DNA of 64,000 nucleotides, from contig JAAEUE010000132.1 in the NCBI GenBank assembly GCA_024227565.1, positions 1-64,000 on the forward strand, in the 5' to 3' direction. Position 1 is the stretch's first letter. Each line of letters starts with the position of its first letter. The notes below the pieces were generated by a model, which was not told where the DNA came from, searched no databases, and was given only the letters and a program-made list of their open reading frames with translations. Position numbers and translations under genes: made by a program. Shown here piece by piece: positions 7,377 through 16,335 of this stretch. This DNA is from Alphaproteobacteria bacterium (GTDB lineage Bacteria > Pseudomonadota > Alphaproteobacteria > Rhizobiales > CAJQND01).

Positions 7377-9683
7377 TTACATATCTCCTTTTGTTGAGGA
7401 TCGGATTTGAGGTGGTGTGTCTGGTTCGACGGTCCGGCTCTTTCCTAATCGCCGCGGCCGGCGCACCATGGATTTGGCACTGTCGAGTTGTGTTTGATCG
7501 GTGGATTCTGAACTGCCTTTGGCGGACTTGGCGTGTTTCAAGATCATCACCGGGCAGACGGTGGCGTCGAAATATTTCACCTGGCAGTTCATGCAGTGCA
7601 GGCATTCATTGGGGTTGATGTCGCCCAGAGGCGTGATTGCCTGAACCATGCAGTCTTGCGCGCAAAGGTGGCAGGGGTCGCCGCAGTTGCGGTAGCGTTT
7701 CAGCCAGTCGAACATGGCCAACCGACCCGGAATGGCCAAAGCGGCGCCAAGCGGGCACAAATAGCGGCAGTAGAAGCGTTCAACGAACAGTCCGATGCCG
7801 AGCAGGACGAGTGCAAACGCCACAAACGGCCATTCGCGCACAAACCGCAACACGATCGCAGTTTTAAAGGGCTCCACTTCTGCAAACCGTTCTGCATCCG
7901 CCAGGGAATAGACAGAGAAGCCGAGCAAACCCAAAAACATGAGATATTTCAGCGGCCACAGACGCTCATGCAAACTCCAAGGCAATGGGTATTGCGGAAT
8001 CTTGAGGGCCTTGGCTGCGCGGTTCAATAACTCCTGCAAGGCCCCAAACGGGCAGAGCCAACCACAGAACGCGCCCCTCCCCCAAAACAGGAGGGACGCT
8101 GCGACCGAACACCAAAGAATGAAGATCTGAGGCTCCAGAAGGAAGTACTCCCACTGGAAGTTTCCGATGAGGGAGTTGGCAAACACCAGAATATTCACCA
8201 CGGACAATTGTGCTTGGGCATACCAGCCGATCCACACCACTGTGAACACCAAAAAGCCGTCGCGCACCCAACGGGCCAGACGGGGATACTTCACCAGAAC
8301 GTTTTGGAAAAAGAACAGTACGGTGAGGAAGCCAATAGCGACGCACAAGATGAAAACCTGAACGGTCTTTTGCTTCCAGATACGTTTCCAAAGATCGGAC
8401 TTGGGCAGAGTTGCAGCCGCCGTCGCCACCGGCTGTGCAGTTTTCGGTGCCTCGGCGACCTTCTCAGATATGACGTATTGATCAGGCAGCCGGTAGGCCA
8501 GCTCAAAACTTGTAAATACCTTGTCCAACGCGCCCACCGCGCGCGGCACCAAGAGTTGAAGGCGCCAGGGGGAAGCGGCGTCAAACTTGGTATCTGCCGG
8601 AGTGCGAAACAGTCCAATCTCCCTGAAGGCCGGCGCGCCTTCGGCGTAGATCTTGCGCAGGCGCTTGTGGCCCCGGTCCCTGAAACGGATTGAGGAGCGG
8701 TTCTGAACCAGCTGCACACGGTCAAAAATGCCGCCGCGCACGTAGCCCGACCCTTTGAACGAGAAAGGCCCGTTGCCCATGAACAGGAAAGCGTTCTCGC
8801 CGGGTTTCAAGCGTTTCTTCAGATTTGCATACTCCGCCTCGCCCAGAAGGCTCTTGGCAACGCCCGGTACCGCGAGCGATGCGGCAAACAACTCGATAAA
8901 CAGATCCTTCGGCTCGCCCGATTCAGGCCGCTCTATCGCCTTTGGGTTTCCTTTTGCCTTGAAGGCATCGTTGATATCCTGAACGCTGAGTTTTAGCCGA
9001 CGCACCGACCCTTCACCGATCAAGGCCAACCAGTCGCTGGTTTTCGTGGAGGATGTATCGACGGTTCGTTTGACCCTCGGCGCCGATGCGACGGCTGTGA
9101 GGCCTCCAAGACCGAGGGCTCGTGCCGCGCGCAGGGCCGAATTGCGAATAGAATCATCAATCACCAGAACGGTAACCGTAGCCCCAGAGACAATATCCAC
9201 CGGCAGAGCTGTGTTGGATGTCTGGTCAGCAGATTTTATCAGGTTGAGATCTTTGTAGCCTTCGATGAACGCGACAATTTTTTCGTCCGGTATCCCCGCC
9301 AACACGATCGGTTCGGAATGCTCCACCAGCTTAGCGCCGGAGATGCGGCCCTCAAGATCCATGGCGATGAATATGGTGATCGGTTTACCAGAGTACCCAA
9401 TGGCACTGTCGAAAGATGTGTTCAGAAAAGCATGCCCAACAATCTTGTCTTGAGCCTTGAGCGGTACTGTATGCGTGGTCTCATTGACCTCACCATACCT
9501 CTGCGCACCCGGCATAATTTCTGCGGCGGAAACCTTGTTCAACACCGCCGCGAGGTGAGGCGACCCTTCCGCACCGAAGGCGGGTGAAACAAAAGCAACG
9601 GCCCAGGCAAGTGCCAGAAGAACGAATCCTTCTATCACCGATCGTGCTGAAAAGGCGCTGTCATCTAAGTGTAAAATTGGCAT
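7377..9683 (-). CDS. nosR: NosR, membrane-bound flavo-iron-sulfur regulator/electron donor for NosZ
   Basis: Polytopic membrane protein required for nosZ expression and electron supply to NosZ. About 768 residues from ATG 9683, chosen because the longer frame begins inside the FNR-type box. A signal segment is followed by a periplasmic FMN-binding domain with the flavinylation motif SGAT (residues 166-169), the expected substrate of NosX. Five or more membrane helices lie between about 450 and 690. Two CxxxCP motifs (FCGWLCPFGALQE; FYCRYLCPLGAA) are followed by cytoplasmic ferredoxin-like clusters (CHLCAQDC; CLHCMNC). First gene of the nos operon. Confidence 0.95.
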   Translation of the reverse strand: MPILHLDDSAFSARSVIEGFVLLALAWAVAFVSPAFGAEGSPHLAAVLNKVSAAEIMPGAQRYGEVNETTHTVPLKAQDKIVGHAFLNTSFDSAIGYSGKPITIFIAMDLEGRISGAKLVEHSEPIVLAGIPDEKIVAFIEGYKDLNLIKSADQTSNTALPVDIVSGATVTVLVIDDSIRNSALRAARALGLGGLTAVASAPRVKRTVDTSSTKTSDWLALIGEGSVRRLKLSVQDINDAFKAKGNPKAIERPESGEPKDLFIELFAASLAVPGVAKSLLGEAEYANLKKRLKPGENAFLFMGNGPFSFKGSGYVRGGIFDRVQLVQNRSSIRFRDRGHKRLRKIYAEGAPAFREIGLFRTPADTKFDAASPWRLQLLVPRAVGALDKVFTSFELAYRLPDQYVISEKVAEAPKTAQPVATAAATLPKSDLWKRIWKQKTVQVFILCVAIGFLTVLFFFQNVLVKYPRLARWVRDGFLVFTVVWIGWYAQAQLSVVNILVFANSLIGNFQWEYFLLEPQIFILWCSVAASLLFWGRGAFCGWLCPFGALQELLNRAAKALKIPQYPLPWSLHERLWPLKYLMFLGLLGFSVYSLADAERFAEVEPFKTAIVLRFVREWPFVAFALVLLGIGLFVERFYCRYLCPLGAALAIPGRLAMFDWLKRYRNCGDPCHLCAQDCMVQAITPLGDINPNECLHCMNCQVKYFDATVCPVMILKHAKSAKGSSESTDQTQLDSAKSMVRRPRRLGKSRTVEPDTPPQIRSSTKGDM

Positions 9684-9732
9684 TCCAAACCCTGTCGCTG
9701 ATGGTGCGTAGCAGAGGTTGGAGAAACGAAGC

Positions 9733-9746
9733 TTGACTTCGATCAA
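9733..9746 (-). promoter_or_regulatory. FNR/NNR-type box upstream of nosR
   Basis: TTGACTTCGATCAA matches the FNR/NnrR/Dnr consensus TTGAT-N4-ATCAA at 9 of 10 defined positions. Its centre is 56 bases before the nosR ATG at 9683. A TACGCA hexamer 22 bases downstream on the minus strand would place the box near -41.5, the class II activator position. This suggests induction under low oxygen and nitric oxide or nitrate. No Crp/Fnr-family gene lies in the window, so the regulator is encoded elsewhere. Confidence 0.75.
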
Positions 9747-9889
9747 GCGAGATTCAGCTTCTTCCCAGGCGTATGAAACACTCTTGGAACACGTTCTTCC
9801 GGCAGGTTTCCTGCCAACCGCGGGAGGCAGCGCTTAACGGGCGACGGGATTGCCATCGGCAAGAATGCAACGCTCTTAGGTGCAGATAT

Positions 9890-10597
9890 CTATTCGTCAC
9901 TGAAAACGTTGGTCAAATCCACGCCGGCATTGCGCCTTGCCGTCAAGTCGATTTGTGTTTCGATGTGCTGCAGATGGTGGGTCATAATTTGAGCCACCTG
10001 ATCCTGATCGCGCTGCTTCAGCGCAGATATAATGTCGGCATGTTCATCATCATGACAGTTTGCGGTTCCGGGCGCGCCGAACAGTCCGATGATAAGAGAT
10101 GTGCGGGTCACCAGTTCCTTGACCATGCGGTGCATGATGTGGTTACGGGCAACTTCGGCAAGCTTAACATGGAATTCGCCGGACAGTCGGATAACCTGCT
10201 GCCTATCGCCTTGTCTGTGAGCCGCCGATTCCCACCCAAGATGTTCCTCCAGAGTTTCAATATCAGCTGCTGTTGCGCGCTCAACAGCGGCGCGGGCAAC
10301 ATTTGGCTCAATACACCGCCTTGCCTCAAACACCTCCCTGGCTTCAGCAGAAGTCGGGCTTGAAACATAAGCACCACGGTTGGACTGGAGATCAACGATG
10401 TTCCGGCTTGCCAATAACAGGAGGCTCCGTCTGATCCGCATGCGGCCGACATTGAACGCTTTGCACAGCGCGGACTCAGACAGCTTCGTGCCAGGAGGAA
10501 GACGTTGCTCGATGACCGCCTGATAGATGCGGTCCACGATCACCTCCTCGTTCAGGTCCCCTGCCCCATCAGCGACTTTCTCAGAGCTTCCAAACAT
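9890..10597 (-). CDS. GntR-family (FadR/FCD type) transcriptional regulator
   Basis: Winged-helix regulator of the FCD subfamily, 235 residues from ATG 10597. The frame stays open to 10708 but would then run through the operator palindromes. The DNA-binding domain includes EVIVDRIYQAVIEQRLPPGT and LSESALCKAFNVGRMRIRRSLL. The C-terminal all-helical FCD effector/metal domain includes FEARRCIEPNVARAAVE, EFHVKLAEVARN and HDDEHADIISALKQRD. Divergent from the ABC importer and racemase operon, so most likely its repressor. The ligand is probably the imported compound or a product of it. Confidence 0.9.
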   Translation of the reverse strand: MFGSSEKVADGAGDLNEEVIVDRIYQAVIEQRLPPGTKLSESALCKAFNVGRMRIRRSLLLLASRNIVDLQSNRGAYVSSPTSAEAREVFEARRCIEPNVARAAVERATAADIETLEEHLGWESAAHRQGDRQQVIRLSGEFHVKLAEVARNHIMHRMVKELVTRTSLIIGLFGAPGTANCHDDEHADIISALKQRDQDQVAQIMTHHLQHIETQIDLTARRNAGVDLTNVFSDE

Positions 10598-10698
10598 TCC
10601 CAACCCGTTGTCTAATTCAACTCTCCCACCATGGGGCCTAATATCACGCTGATCCGTGCTGACAAGTTCAATGGTTTCGTCGACAAAAGCAATAAAAA

Positions 10699-10730
10699 TT
10701 GTTGACAATCTTTGTTAACAATCTTTTCAT
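10699..10730 (+). promoter_or_regulatory. promoter with two overlapping GntR-type operator palindromes
   Basis: Two 10-bp dyads, TTGTTGACAA (10699-10708) and TTGTTAACAA (10712-10721), fit the FCD-GntR pattern TNGTNNNACNA and are 13 bp apart. A promoter-like pair, TTGACA (10702-10707) and TTTCAT (10725-10730), has a 17-bp spacer and encloses the second dyad. A bound GntR dimer would therefore block RNA polymerase for the ABC operon starting at 10794. Confidence 0.6.
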
Positions 10731-10793
10731 GGTACTCGATTTCCGCGCCGCGAGACAACTGGGATGCGGGGAGGAAAAAAGGGAGGAAATCTA

Positions 10794-11990
10794 ATGAAAA
10801 GACGTAACCTATTGAAAAGTATGATGTTGGCAGCAACTGCCAGCACCGTGATTGGGTTCAGCAGCCTCAGCGCGCTGGCCGCAAATGAAACCTTAAAGAT
10901 TGGCTTTGTCGGGGTGACGAGTGGCCCTGCCGCAGCCTGGGGCATCTCAAACGTCCGGTCCATGCAGGCCCGTGCGGAATGGATCAATGAAATCGGCGGC
11001 GTGAAAATCGGCGCCAAAACCTACAATGTGGACATTGTAACTTTCGACGACCAAAAAGACCCCAAGCGGGCAATTGCCGGCATGGAGAAGATGGCCCAGG
11101 AAGGCATCCACTATGTAGTGGGCCCGAATGTTGACGACGGCGCGGCCGCCGTGCGCCCGGTCGCTGAGCAGAACGGCATTATGTATTTCCCATATGCTTT
11201 CCCAAAATCGCTCTACAAGGCGCCTGCCTCTAATGCCGTCCTGGGTATGGTGGCCAACTACCAGTCTGGCCCGGCGATCTACAAGTATCTCAAAGACACC
11301 AAGGGTGTGAAGAAAGTGGCCTTTGTGGCCGCCAATGAATCCGACCCGCTCAGCCAGCGCGACGGCGGCGTTGCTGCGGCCAAGGCACTTGGCCTCGAAG
11401 TTGTTTCCGGCAACATCACCTACCAGGTGGACACAACGGACTTTACACCAGTAATCACGCCGATCATTCGTTTGCAGCCTGACTTGTTGGTGTTGTCCGG
11501 GGTTGCGCCGGCGAACGCGCCGCAGCTCATCCGGTCTGCCCGCGAGCTGGGCTACCAGGGCCTGATCTCCACGGAGACGGCCCAAGATGCGACCGTTCTG
11601 AAGGAAGGTGCCGGCGAGCTTGCAAATGGTTTCATTTCGGTTGGCGGCGCATCCACACCGGAAATCGCGTCAGACGCGATGAAGGAATTTGTGACCCGCT
11701 ACACCAAAATGTTCGGCGAGTATAACGATGAATCCAACACCAAGGTCTATGCGTTGGAGTACATCCTGGAAACGCTGAAGGCCAATCCGGCGGCCATGAG
11801 CGACGTCAAGGCGTTCCAGAAAACCATGGACACGTTCGAAGCGCCAAACCCCTATATGAAGGGTGATGCCAAGTTGAAATACGTCGGCATGACCTCATTT
11901 GGGCAAAAGCGCCAGGTGGCGGTGCCATTGGTGGTGAATGTCTATAAGGACGGCAAGTTCGACACCCTGTTTGTCGCTGCAGTCGATTAA
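10794..11990 (+). CDS. ABC importer substrate-binding protein, branched-chain amino acid/amide type
   Basis: Periplasmic binding protein of the Peripla_BP_6 (LivJ/amide/urea) family, 398 residues. Signal peptide MKRRNLLKSMMLAATAST with Ala-rich cleavage region; the mature part begins near NETLKIGFVGVTSGPAAAWG. Venus-flytrap features include IVTFDDQKDPKRAIAGMEKM and VVGPNVDDGAAAVRP. The start at 10794 is preceded by GGGAGGAAAT. First gene of an operon with two permeases, two ATPases and a racemase-family enzyme. The substrate is not known; the racemase hints at a hydantoin, a ureide or a D/L amino-acid derivative. Confidence 0.9.
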   Translation: MKRRNLLKSMMLAATASTVIGFSSLSALAANETLKIGFVGVTSGPAAAWGISNVRSMQARAEWINEIGGVKIGAKTYNVDIVTFDDQKDPKRAIAGMEKMAQEGIHYVVGPNVDDGAAAVRPVAEQNGIMYFPYAFPKSLYKAPASNAVLGMVANYQSGPAIYKYLKDTKGVKKVAFVAANESDPLSQRDGGVAAAKALGLEVVSGNITYQVDTTDFTPVITPIIRLQPDLLVLSGVAPANAPQLIRSARELGYQGLISTETAQDATVLKEGAGELANGFISVGGASTPEIASDAMKEFVTRYTKMFGEYNDESNTKVYALEYILETLKANPAAMSDVKAFQKTMDTFEAPNPYMKGDAKLKYVGMTSFGQKRQVAVPLVVNVYKDGKFDTLFVAAVD

Positions 11991-12073
11991 TCCCCGGGCG
12001 ATCGGGTGATTGCGTTGGTGGGGGTCCGGATGACCTGTTCGGACCCCTTCTTAAACCGAACTTGCGGGATTTC

Positions 12074-12943
12074 ATGGAACAGATCATAGCGAACGGGCTT
12101 TATCTGGGCTCTCAGTATGCGCTGATTGCGCTGGGCCTGACCCTGATCTTTGCCCTGATGAACGTGCTCAATTTTGCCCACGGGCAGATGTATGTTCTGG
12201 GCGGCTTCGTAACCTACACGGTCTATGCCCAGCTCGGCCTGCCGTTCATTGTGGGTCTGCTCGCTTCGGCAACGACTTTGGCGGTCGTGGGGGCACTGAT
12301 AGAGAAGTTTCTGTTCAGGCCGGTGATCCGCAAATCTCACCGGGAAGAAAGTACGATGTTGCTGGCGGCTGGCATTGCCTTTTTCCTTGATGCCGTCATT
12401 TTGCTGGTGTTCGGGGAAAAGCAACGCGGCGTTCCAAAAATCGTCAATGGCGTGCTGAACTGGGATTTCCGGATCATCATGCCCTACGACCGCATTCTGA
12501 TTTGCGTTCTGACCATATTCTTCATCGCCGCCTTCATTGGATACATGCAGTATTCCAAGACCGGCCGCGCCATGCGCGCATTGGCACAAGACAAGGTGGC
12601 CGCCCAGCTCATGGGCGTGAACGTGGCGCGTTACTCGATGATTGGCTTTGCACTGGGCGCCATGCTCGCAGGTCTCGTCGGCGGACTGCTAGTGTCCATA
12701 ACCGGCGTCAATCTGGGTATGGGCGGCCCCACGTCCATCAAGGCTTTCATGATGGTTATGATCGGCGGCGCGGGTGTGATTTCCGGCGCGATTGCTGGTG
12801 GGCTGATCTTGGGGATGCTTGAGTCCGTTGGCCTGTCGGTCCTCTCTCAATACGGCGACATAACATATCTGCTGATCTTCGTTTCACTCATCATCTTTCT
12901 GGCCATCCGTCCGCAAGGGCTTATGGGCAAACCCTGGGGTTGA
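12074..12943 (+). CDS. branched-chain-type ABC importer permease (LivH-like)
   Basis: Inner-membrane permease of the LivH family, about 289 residues from ATG 12074; an upstream TTG at 12062 is less likely. Around eight hydrophobic helices. Family motifs visible: GSQYALIALGLTLIFALMNV, NFAHGQMYVLGG, and YSKTGRAMRALAQDKVAAQL before GVNVARYSMIGFALGAMLAG. It pairs with the LivM-like permease directly downstream to form the translocation pore. Confidence 0.92.
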   Translation: MEQIIANGLYLGSQYALIALGLTLIFALMNVLNFAHGQMYVLGGFVTYTVYAQLGLPFIVGLLASATTLAVVGALIEKFLFRPVIRKSHREESTMLLAAGIAFFLDAVILLVFGEKQRGVPKIVNGVLNWDFRIIMPYDRILICVLTIFFIAAFIGYMQYSKTGRAMRALAQDKVAAQLMGVNVARYSMIGFALGAMLAGLVGGLLVSITGVNLGMGGPTSIKAFMMVMIGGAGVISGAIAGGLILGMLESVGLSVLSQYGDITYLLIFVSLIIFLAIRPQGLMGKPWG

Positions 12944-12949
12944 CCGGAC

Positions 12950-13930
12950 ATGAGCCGTTCAAAACAGATCATTGGCGTCGCCGCATTTCTGTTCGGCGTC
13001 TTCGTTCTCGTGCCGCTGATGATCAAGCTCACAGGCCGGTGGGACTTTTACTACACCCTGACCTCAGTGGCCCTCCTCTCCATCGCCAGCGCCGGCGTCT
13101 GGCTGACATTCTATATCGGCCGCATCAATATCGGACAGGGCGCCTACGCACTGGTTGGCGGTTATGTTTCAGCCATCCTGGTGGTCAAATACGGCGTTTC
13201 TTTTTGGCTCACCATCCCGCTTGCCGGTCTAATTTGCGGCTGCCTGAGCATCCTGATCGGATTGCCGATCCTGCGGCTTAAGGGTGTGTACTTTGCCATG
13301 GTGACTTTGGTCCTCACGGAGGTTGCCAAGCTGACGGCACTTGCGCTGCCCATCACCAACGGCGCGAAGGGCATCTCGTCGATTCCCCTTCCGGGCGCCA
13401 TTTCGATCTTCGGGCTGACGATCATCCCCGATTTCTCCCAGCTGGCGAGCACCAAGCTGGCCTTCTACTACCTGGCCGTCACGCTCATGGTGCTGTCCTA
13501 TGCCGGCCTCTACCGGCTTGTTCACTCACGCATCGGTCACTTGTGCCGGTCATTGCAACAGAATGAAGAACTTGCTTCCTCCATTGGCGTGAACATTTCC
13601 TATCTGCGGGTCATTGCCTATTCAGTCTCATCGTTCCTGGGCGGCATTGCAGGTGCGGTGTTTGCGGCCATCTCCCAGTCGATCTACCCTTCCAGTTTTC
13701 AGGTCGCAGATTCCATCAACTTCATGCTCAATTGTTTCCTCGGCGGCCTTGGCTACGTCTTCGGCCCCATGCTGGGCACTCTCGTCCTCTATTTTGGCTG
13801 GGACCTATTATTCACCACTGGCAAGTTCCAATTGCTGATCTATTCCAGCTTGCTAATCGCTCTGATGTTGGCTTTGCCAAATGGGATCTTGAGCCTTCGC
13901 CTCTTCAACCGGAAGAAGGCTGAGCCATGA
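12950..13930 (+). CDS. branched-chain-type ABC importer permease (LivM-like)
   Basis: Second inner-membrane permease, 326 residues, LivM family. Motifs: FYIGRINIGQGAYALVGGY, LRLKGVYFAMVTLVLTEVAK, then LCRSLQQNEELASSIGVNIS and AGAVFAAISQSIYPSSF. About nine hydrophobic helices. It lies 6 bp after the LivH-like gene and overlaps the LivG-like ATPase by four bases. Confidence 0.92.
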   Translation: MSRSKQIIGVAAFLFGVFVLVPLMIKLTGRWDFYYTLTSVALLSIASAGVWLTFYIGRINIGQGAYALVGGYVSAILVVKYGVSFWLTIPLAGLICGCLSILIGLPILRLKGVYFAMVTLVLTEVAKLTALALPITNGAKGISSIPLPGAISIFGLTIIPDFSQLASTKLAFYYLAVTLMVLSYAGLYRLVHSRIGHLCRSLQQNEELASSIGVNISYLRVIAYSVSSFLGGIAGAVFAAISQSIYPSSFQVADSINFMLNCFLGGLGYVFGPMLGTLVLYFGWDLLFTTGKFQLLIYSSLLIALMLALPNGILSLRLFNRKKAEP

Positions 13931-14706
13931 GCCCATTGTTGCAAGTGTCAGCCGTGACGAAGCGATTTGGCGGCCTAACCGCTGTCAATGCGGTAACATT
14001 CGACGTGGCCGAAGGCGAAATCCTCTCGGTGATCGGCCCCAACGGTGCGGGGAAGTCCACGCTGTTCAAGCTGATTTCGTCCTTCTTGCGCACGACGTCC
14101 GGTCAAGTGTTGTTCAAAGGCGAGCGCATCTCCGACCTGGCGCCGCACAAGGTGGCCCAAAAAGGCATTGTCCGGACATTCCAGGAAACCACCATCTTCA
14201 AGAACATGACCGTGCGGGACAACATCATCGTCTCGCATCATCTGCGCTCCAACGCCAGCCTTGCCGGTTACTTCCTCGGCACGGCGGCCGCAAAATCAGA
14301 CGAAGCCGAGTTCGGGCGGTCGGCGGATGAAATTCTGGGCTTTCTGGGGTTGGACGAAATCGGCGGGGAGTTGGCAAGCAACCTTCCGCAAGGCCACCTG
14401 CGGGCACTCGGGATCGCCATTGGCCTTGCGACCAATCCTTCCGTCTTGCTGCTTGATGAGCCCTTTGCGGGGATGAACCATGACGAAACCATGCGCACCG
14501 TAGATCTGGTCCGAGGTGTGCGCCAGCGGGGCATCACCGTATTGTTGGTGGAGCATGACATGCCGGCGGTCATGAAAATATCTGACAGGATCGTCGTACT
14601 CAATTTTGGAGAAAAAATCGCCGAGGGAACGCCTCAGCAGATCCAGAACAACGAAAAAGTCATCGAGGCCTATTTGGGCAGCGAAGACGATGCAATCGGG
14701 ATCTGA
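13927..14706 (+). CDS. branched-chain-type ABC importer ATPase (LivG-like)
   Basis: ATPase of 259 residues. Walker A is GPNGAGKST (near 38-46), Walker B is VLLLDEPFAGMN, and the switch His is in LLVEHDM. The typical LivG region VRTFQETTIFKNMTVRDNI is present. The ABC signature is weak: where LSxGxxR is usual it reads LPQGHLRALGIAIGLA. That deviation is tolerated in some family members but is worth noting. Coupled by ATGA overlap to the permease gene. Confidence 0.9.
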   Translation: MSPLLQVSAVTKRFGGLTAVNAVTFDVAEGEILSVIGPNGAGKSTLFKLISSFLRTTSGQVLFKGERISDLAPHKVAQKGIVRTFQETTIFKNMTVRDNIIVSHHLRSNASLAGYFLGTAAAKSDEAEFGRSADEILGFLGLDEIGGELASNLPQGHLRALGIAIGLATNPSVLLLDEPFAGMNHDETMRTVDLVRGVRQRGITVLLVEHDMPAVMKISDRIVVLNFGEKIAEGTPQQIQNNEKVIEAYLGSEDDAIGI

Positions 14707-14709
14707 ACC

Positions 14710-15432
14710 ATGGAACAGATGCTGAAATTCGATGATGTGGAGCTTTACTACGACCACGTATACGCCTTGAAAGGGGTTTCGATCAATCTGGACGAGGGAG
14801 AGACGGTTGCGTTGATCGGGGCGAATGGGGCTGGCAAATCGTCAATCTTGAGGGCGATAACCGGCTTGCAGCCCATACGCAGCGGCCAGATCACCTTTCA
14901 GGGCAACCGAATAGACGGCGCCAACGCAGCTGACATTGTGAAGATGGGCATCGCGATGGTTCCCGAGGGACGGCGGGTGTTTCCGTTCATGTCGGTCAAA
15001 GACAACCTATTGATGGGCGCCTTCACGCGCTCTGACAAGGCAGAGATCAATCAAACGCTGGAAAGCGTGCTGGAGCGCTTTCCCAGATTGAAAGAGCGGT
15101 ATTCGCAAACCGGCGGCACGTTGAGCGGGGGTGAACAGCAGATGCTGGTGATCGGCCGTGCGTTGATGGCCAAACCGCGTTTGCTGCTGCTCGATGAACC
15201 TTCACTTGGGATTGCCCCAAAACTCGTTCAGGACATCGCGCGCTCCATCGTGGCAATCAATCAGAATGAAAAGGTTTCAGTTCTCCTGGTGGAACAAAAT
15301 TCACGTATGGCGCTCAGCATCTCACACCGCACCTACGCACTCGCGACAGGTAACGTTGTGCTTACAGGTCCTTCAAACGAGCTGCTGGAGGATGATCGGA
15401 TCAAGGCTGCCTACCTCGGTGGAGACGTCTAG
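14710..15432 (+). CDS. branched-chain-type ABC importer ATPase (LivF-like)
   Basis: Second ATPase, 240 residues, LivF family. Walker A GANGAGKSS, the LivF-typical GIAMVPEGRRVFPFMSVKDN, signature LSGGEQQMLVIGRALM, Walker B LLLLDEPSLGIAP and switch His replaced by Gln in LLVEQN, as is usual for LivF. It completes the importer begun at 10794 and lies 5 bp before the racemase-family gene. Confidence 0.93.
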   Translation: MEQMLKFDDVELYYDHVYALKGVSINLDEGETVALIGANGAGKSSILRAITGLQPIRSGQITFQGNRIDGANAADIVKMGIAMVPEGRRVFPFMSVKDNLLMGAFTRSDKAEINQTLESVLERFPRLKERYSQTGGTLSGGEQQMLVIGRALMAKPRLLLLDEPSLGIAPKLVQDIARSIVAINQNEKVSVLLVEQNSRMALSISHRTYALATGNVVLTGPSNELLEDDRIKAAYLGGDV

Positions 15433-15437
15433 TCGAG

Positions 15438-16097
15438 ATGCGCATCCTGGTCATCAATCCCAACACCACTGCGTCAATGACGGAGAAGATCGCCCTGGCG
15501 GCCAGGTCCGTTTCACCGCCAGATGTGGACATCACCGCACGCAACCCGGCAACCGGCCCCGCTGCCATTCAGGGCCGTGAAGATGGTCTGGCCGCGCTCC
15601 CAGGGATGATGACCGAGGTCGCAAGGGGCCGAGATGAACGTTTTGATGCCATCGTGCTGGCGTGTTTCGATGACACCGGACTGGCTGAGGCCCGCATGGC
15701 CAGTGGTGTGCCCACCATTGGCATCGGTGAGGCCTCGTTTCATGCGGCCATGATGTTGGGCGGGAGGTTTTCCGTTGTGACAACCCTTTCTGTCTCCGTG
15801 CCGGTTATCGAAGAAAATCTTGAGACCTACGGCATAGCGTCCCAGTGTGCGAGTGTCCGTGCCAGCGAGGTTCCCGTGTTGGATCTGGAGAAACCGGGCA
15901 GCGAAGCGCGGAACCGCATCTCCGCAGAAATTCATCGCGCATGCAAGGAAGACCACCCTGCCGCTCTCGTTCTGGGGTGCGCCGGGATGGCAGATCTCGC
16001 AGCGGAGTTGTCGGAAGAACATCAACTTCCGGTTATTGACGGCGTAGCGGCTGCAATCGGCATGGCTTCAGCTTTGGTCAGGACACTGCGGCAATGA
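15438..16097 (+). CDS. Asp/Glu/hydantoin racemase family protein
   Basis: 219 residues, closest in pattern to hydantoin/allantoin racemases. The N-terminus MRILVINPNTTASMT is diagnostic of that branch. Two catalytic cysteines are in place: Cys in VLACFDDTGL (about 74) and Cys in LVLGCAGMADL (about 180). The enzyme would interconvert stereoisomers at an acidic alpha-carbon in the cytoplasm. Last gene of the GntR-linked importer operon, which suggests that the imported compound is chiral and cyclic, such as a hydantoin or ureide. No hydantoinase or carbamoylase gene is in the window, so the pathway stays open. Confidence 0.85.
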   Translation: MRILVINPNTTASMTEKIALAARSVSPPDVDITARNPATGPAAIQGREDGLAALPGMMTEVARGRDERFDAIVLACFDDTGLAEARMASGVPTIGIGEASFHAAMMLGGRFSVVTTLSVSVPVIEENLETYGIASQCASVRASEVPVLDLEKPGSEARNRISAEIHRACKEDHPAALVLGCAGMADLAAELSEEHQLPVIDGVAAAIGMASALVRTLRQ

Positions 16098-16335
16098 GGT
16101 TCGAACGCGGCTCAGGTTCACCCAATCCCAAACATTACAATTTCCGCCTTCTCTTTAATTTCCGTCAGGCAGCAACCCTCCGTGCCGGCGGCCATAACTC
16201 CAGTTCACAGTCAAAGCCTGCCGCAGTTGGTACCGCCTGATCGAAAGCGGATGCCATAAATCTGCTTTGGAGGGATAGATTTCCTGAGTCTCCGTCTGGC
16301 TTCGTTTTGTGTACCTGTGCGACAAGGAGACAGAC

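Noticed and set aside
10947..11585. 212-codon minus-strand frame opposite the binding-protein gene
   Set aside because: Shadow of the periplasmic binding protein; composition is that of a reverse-complement frame.
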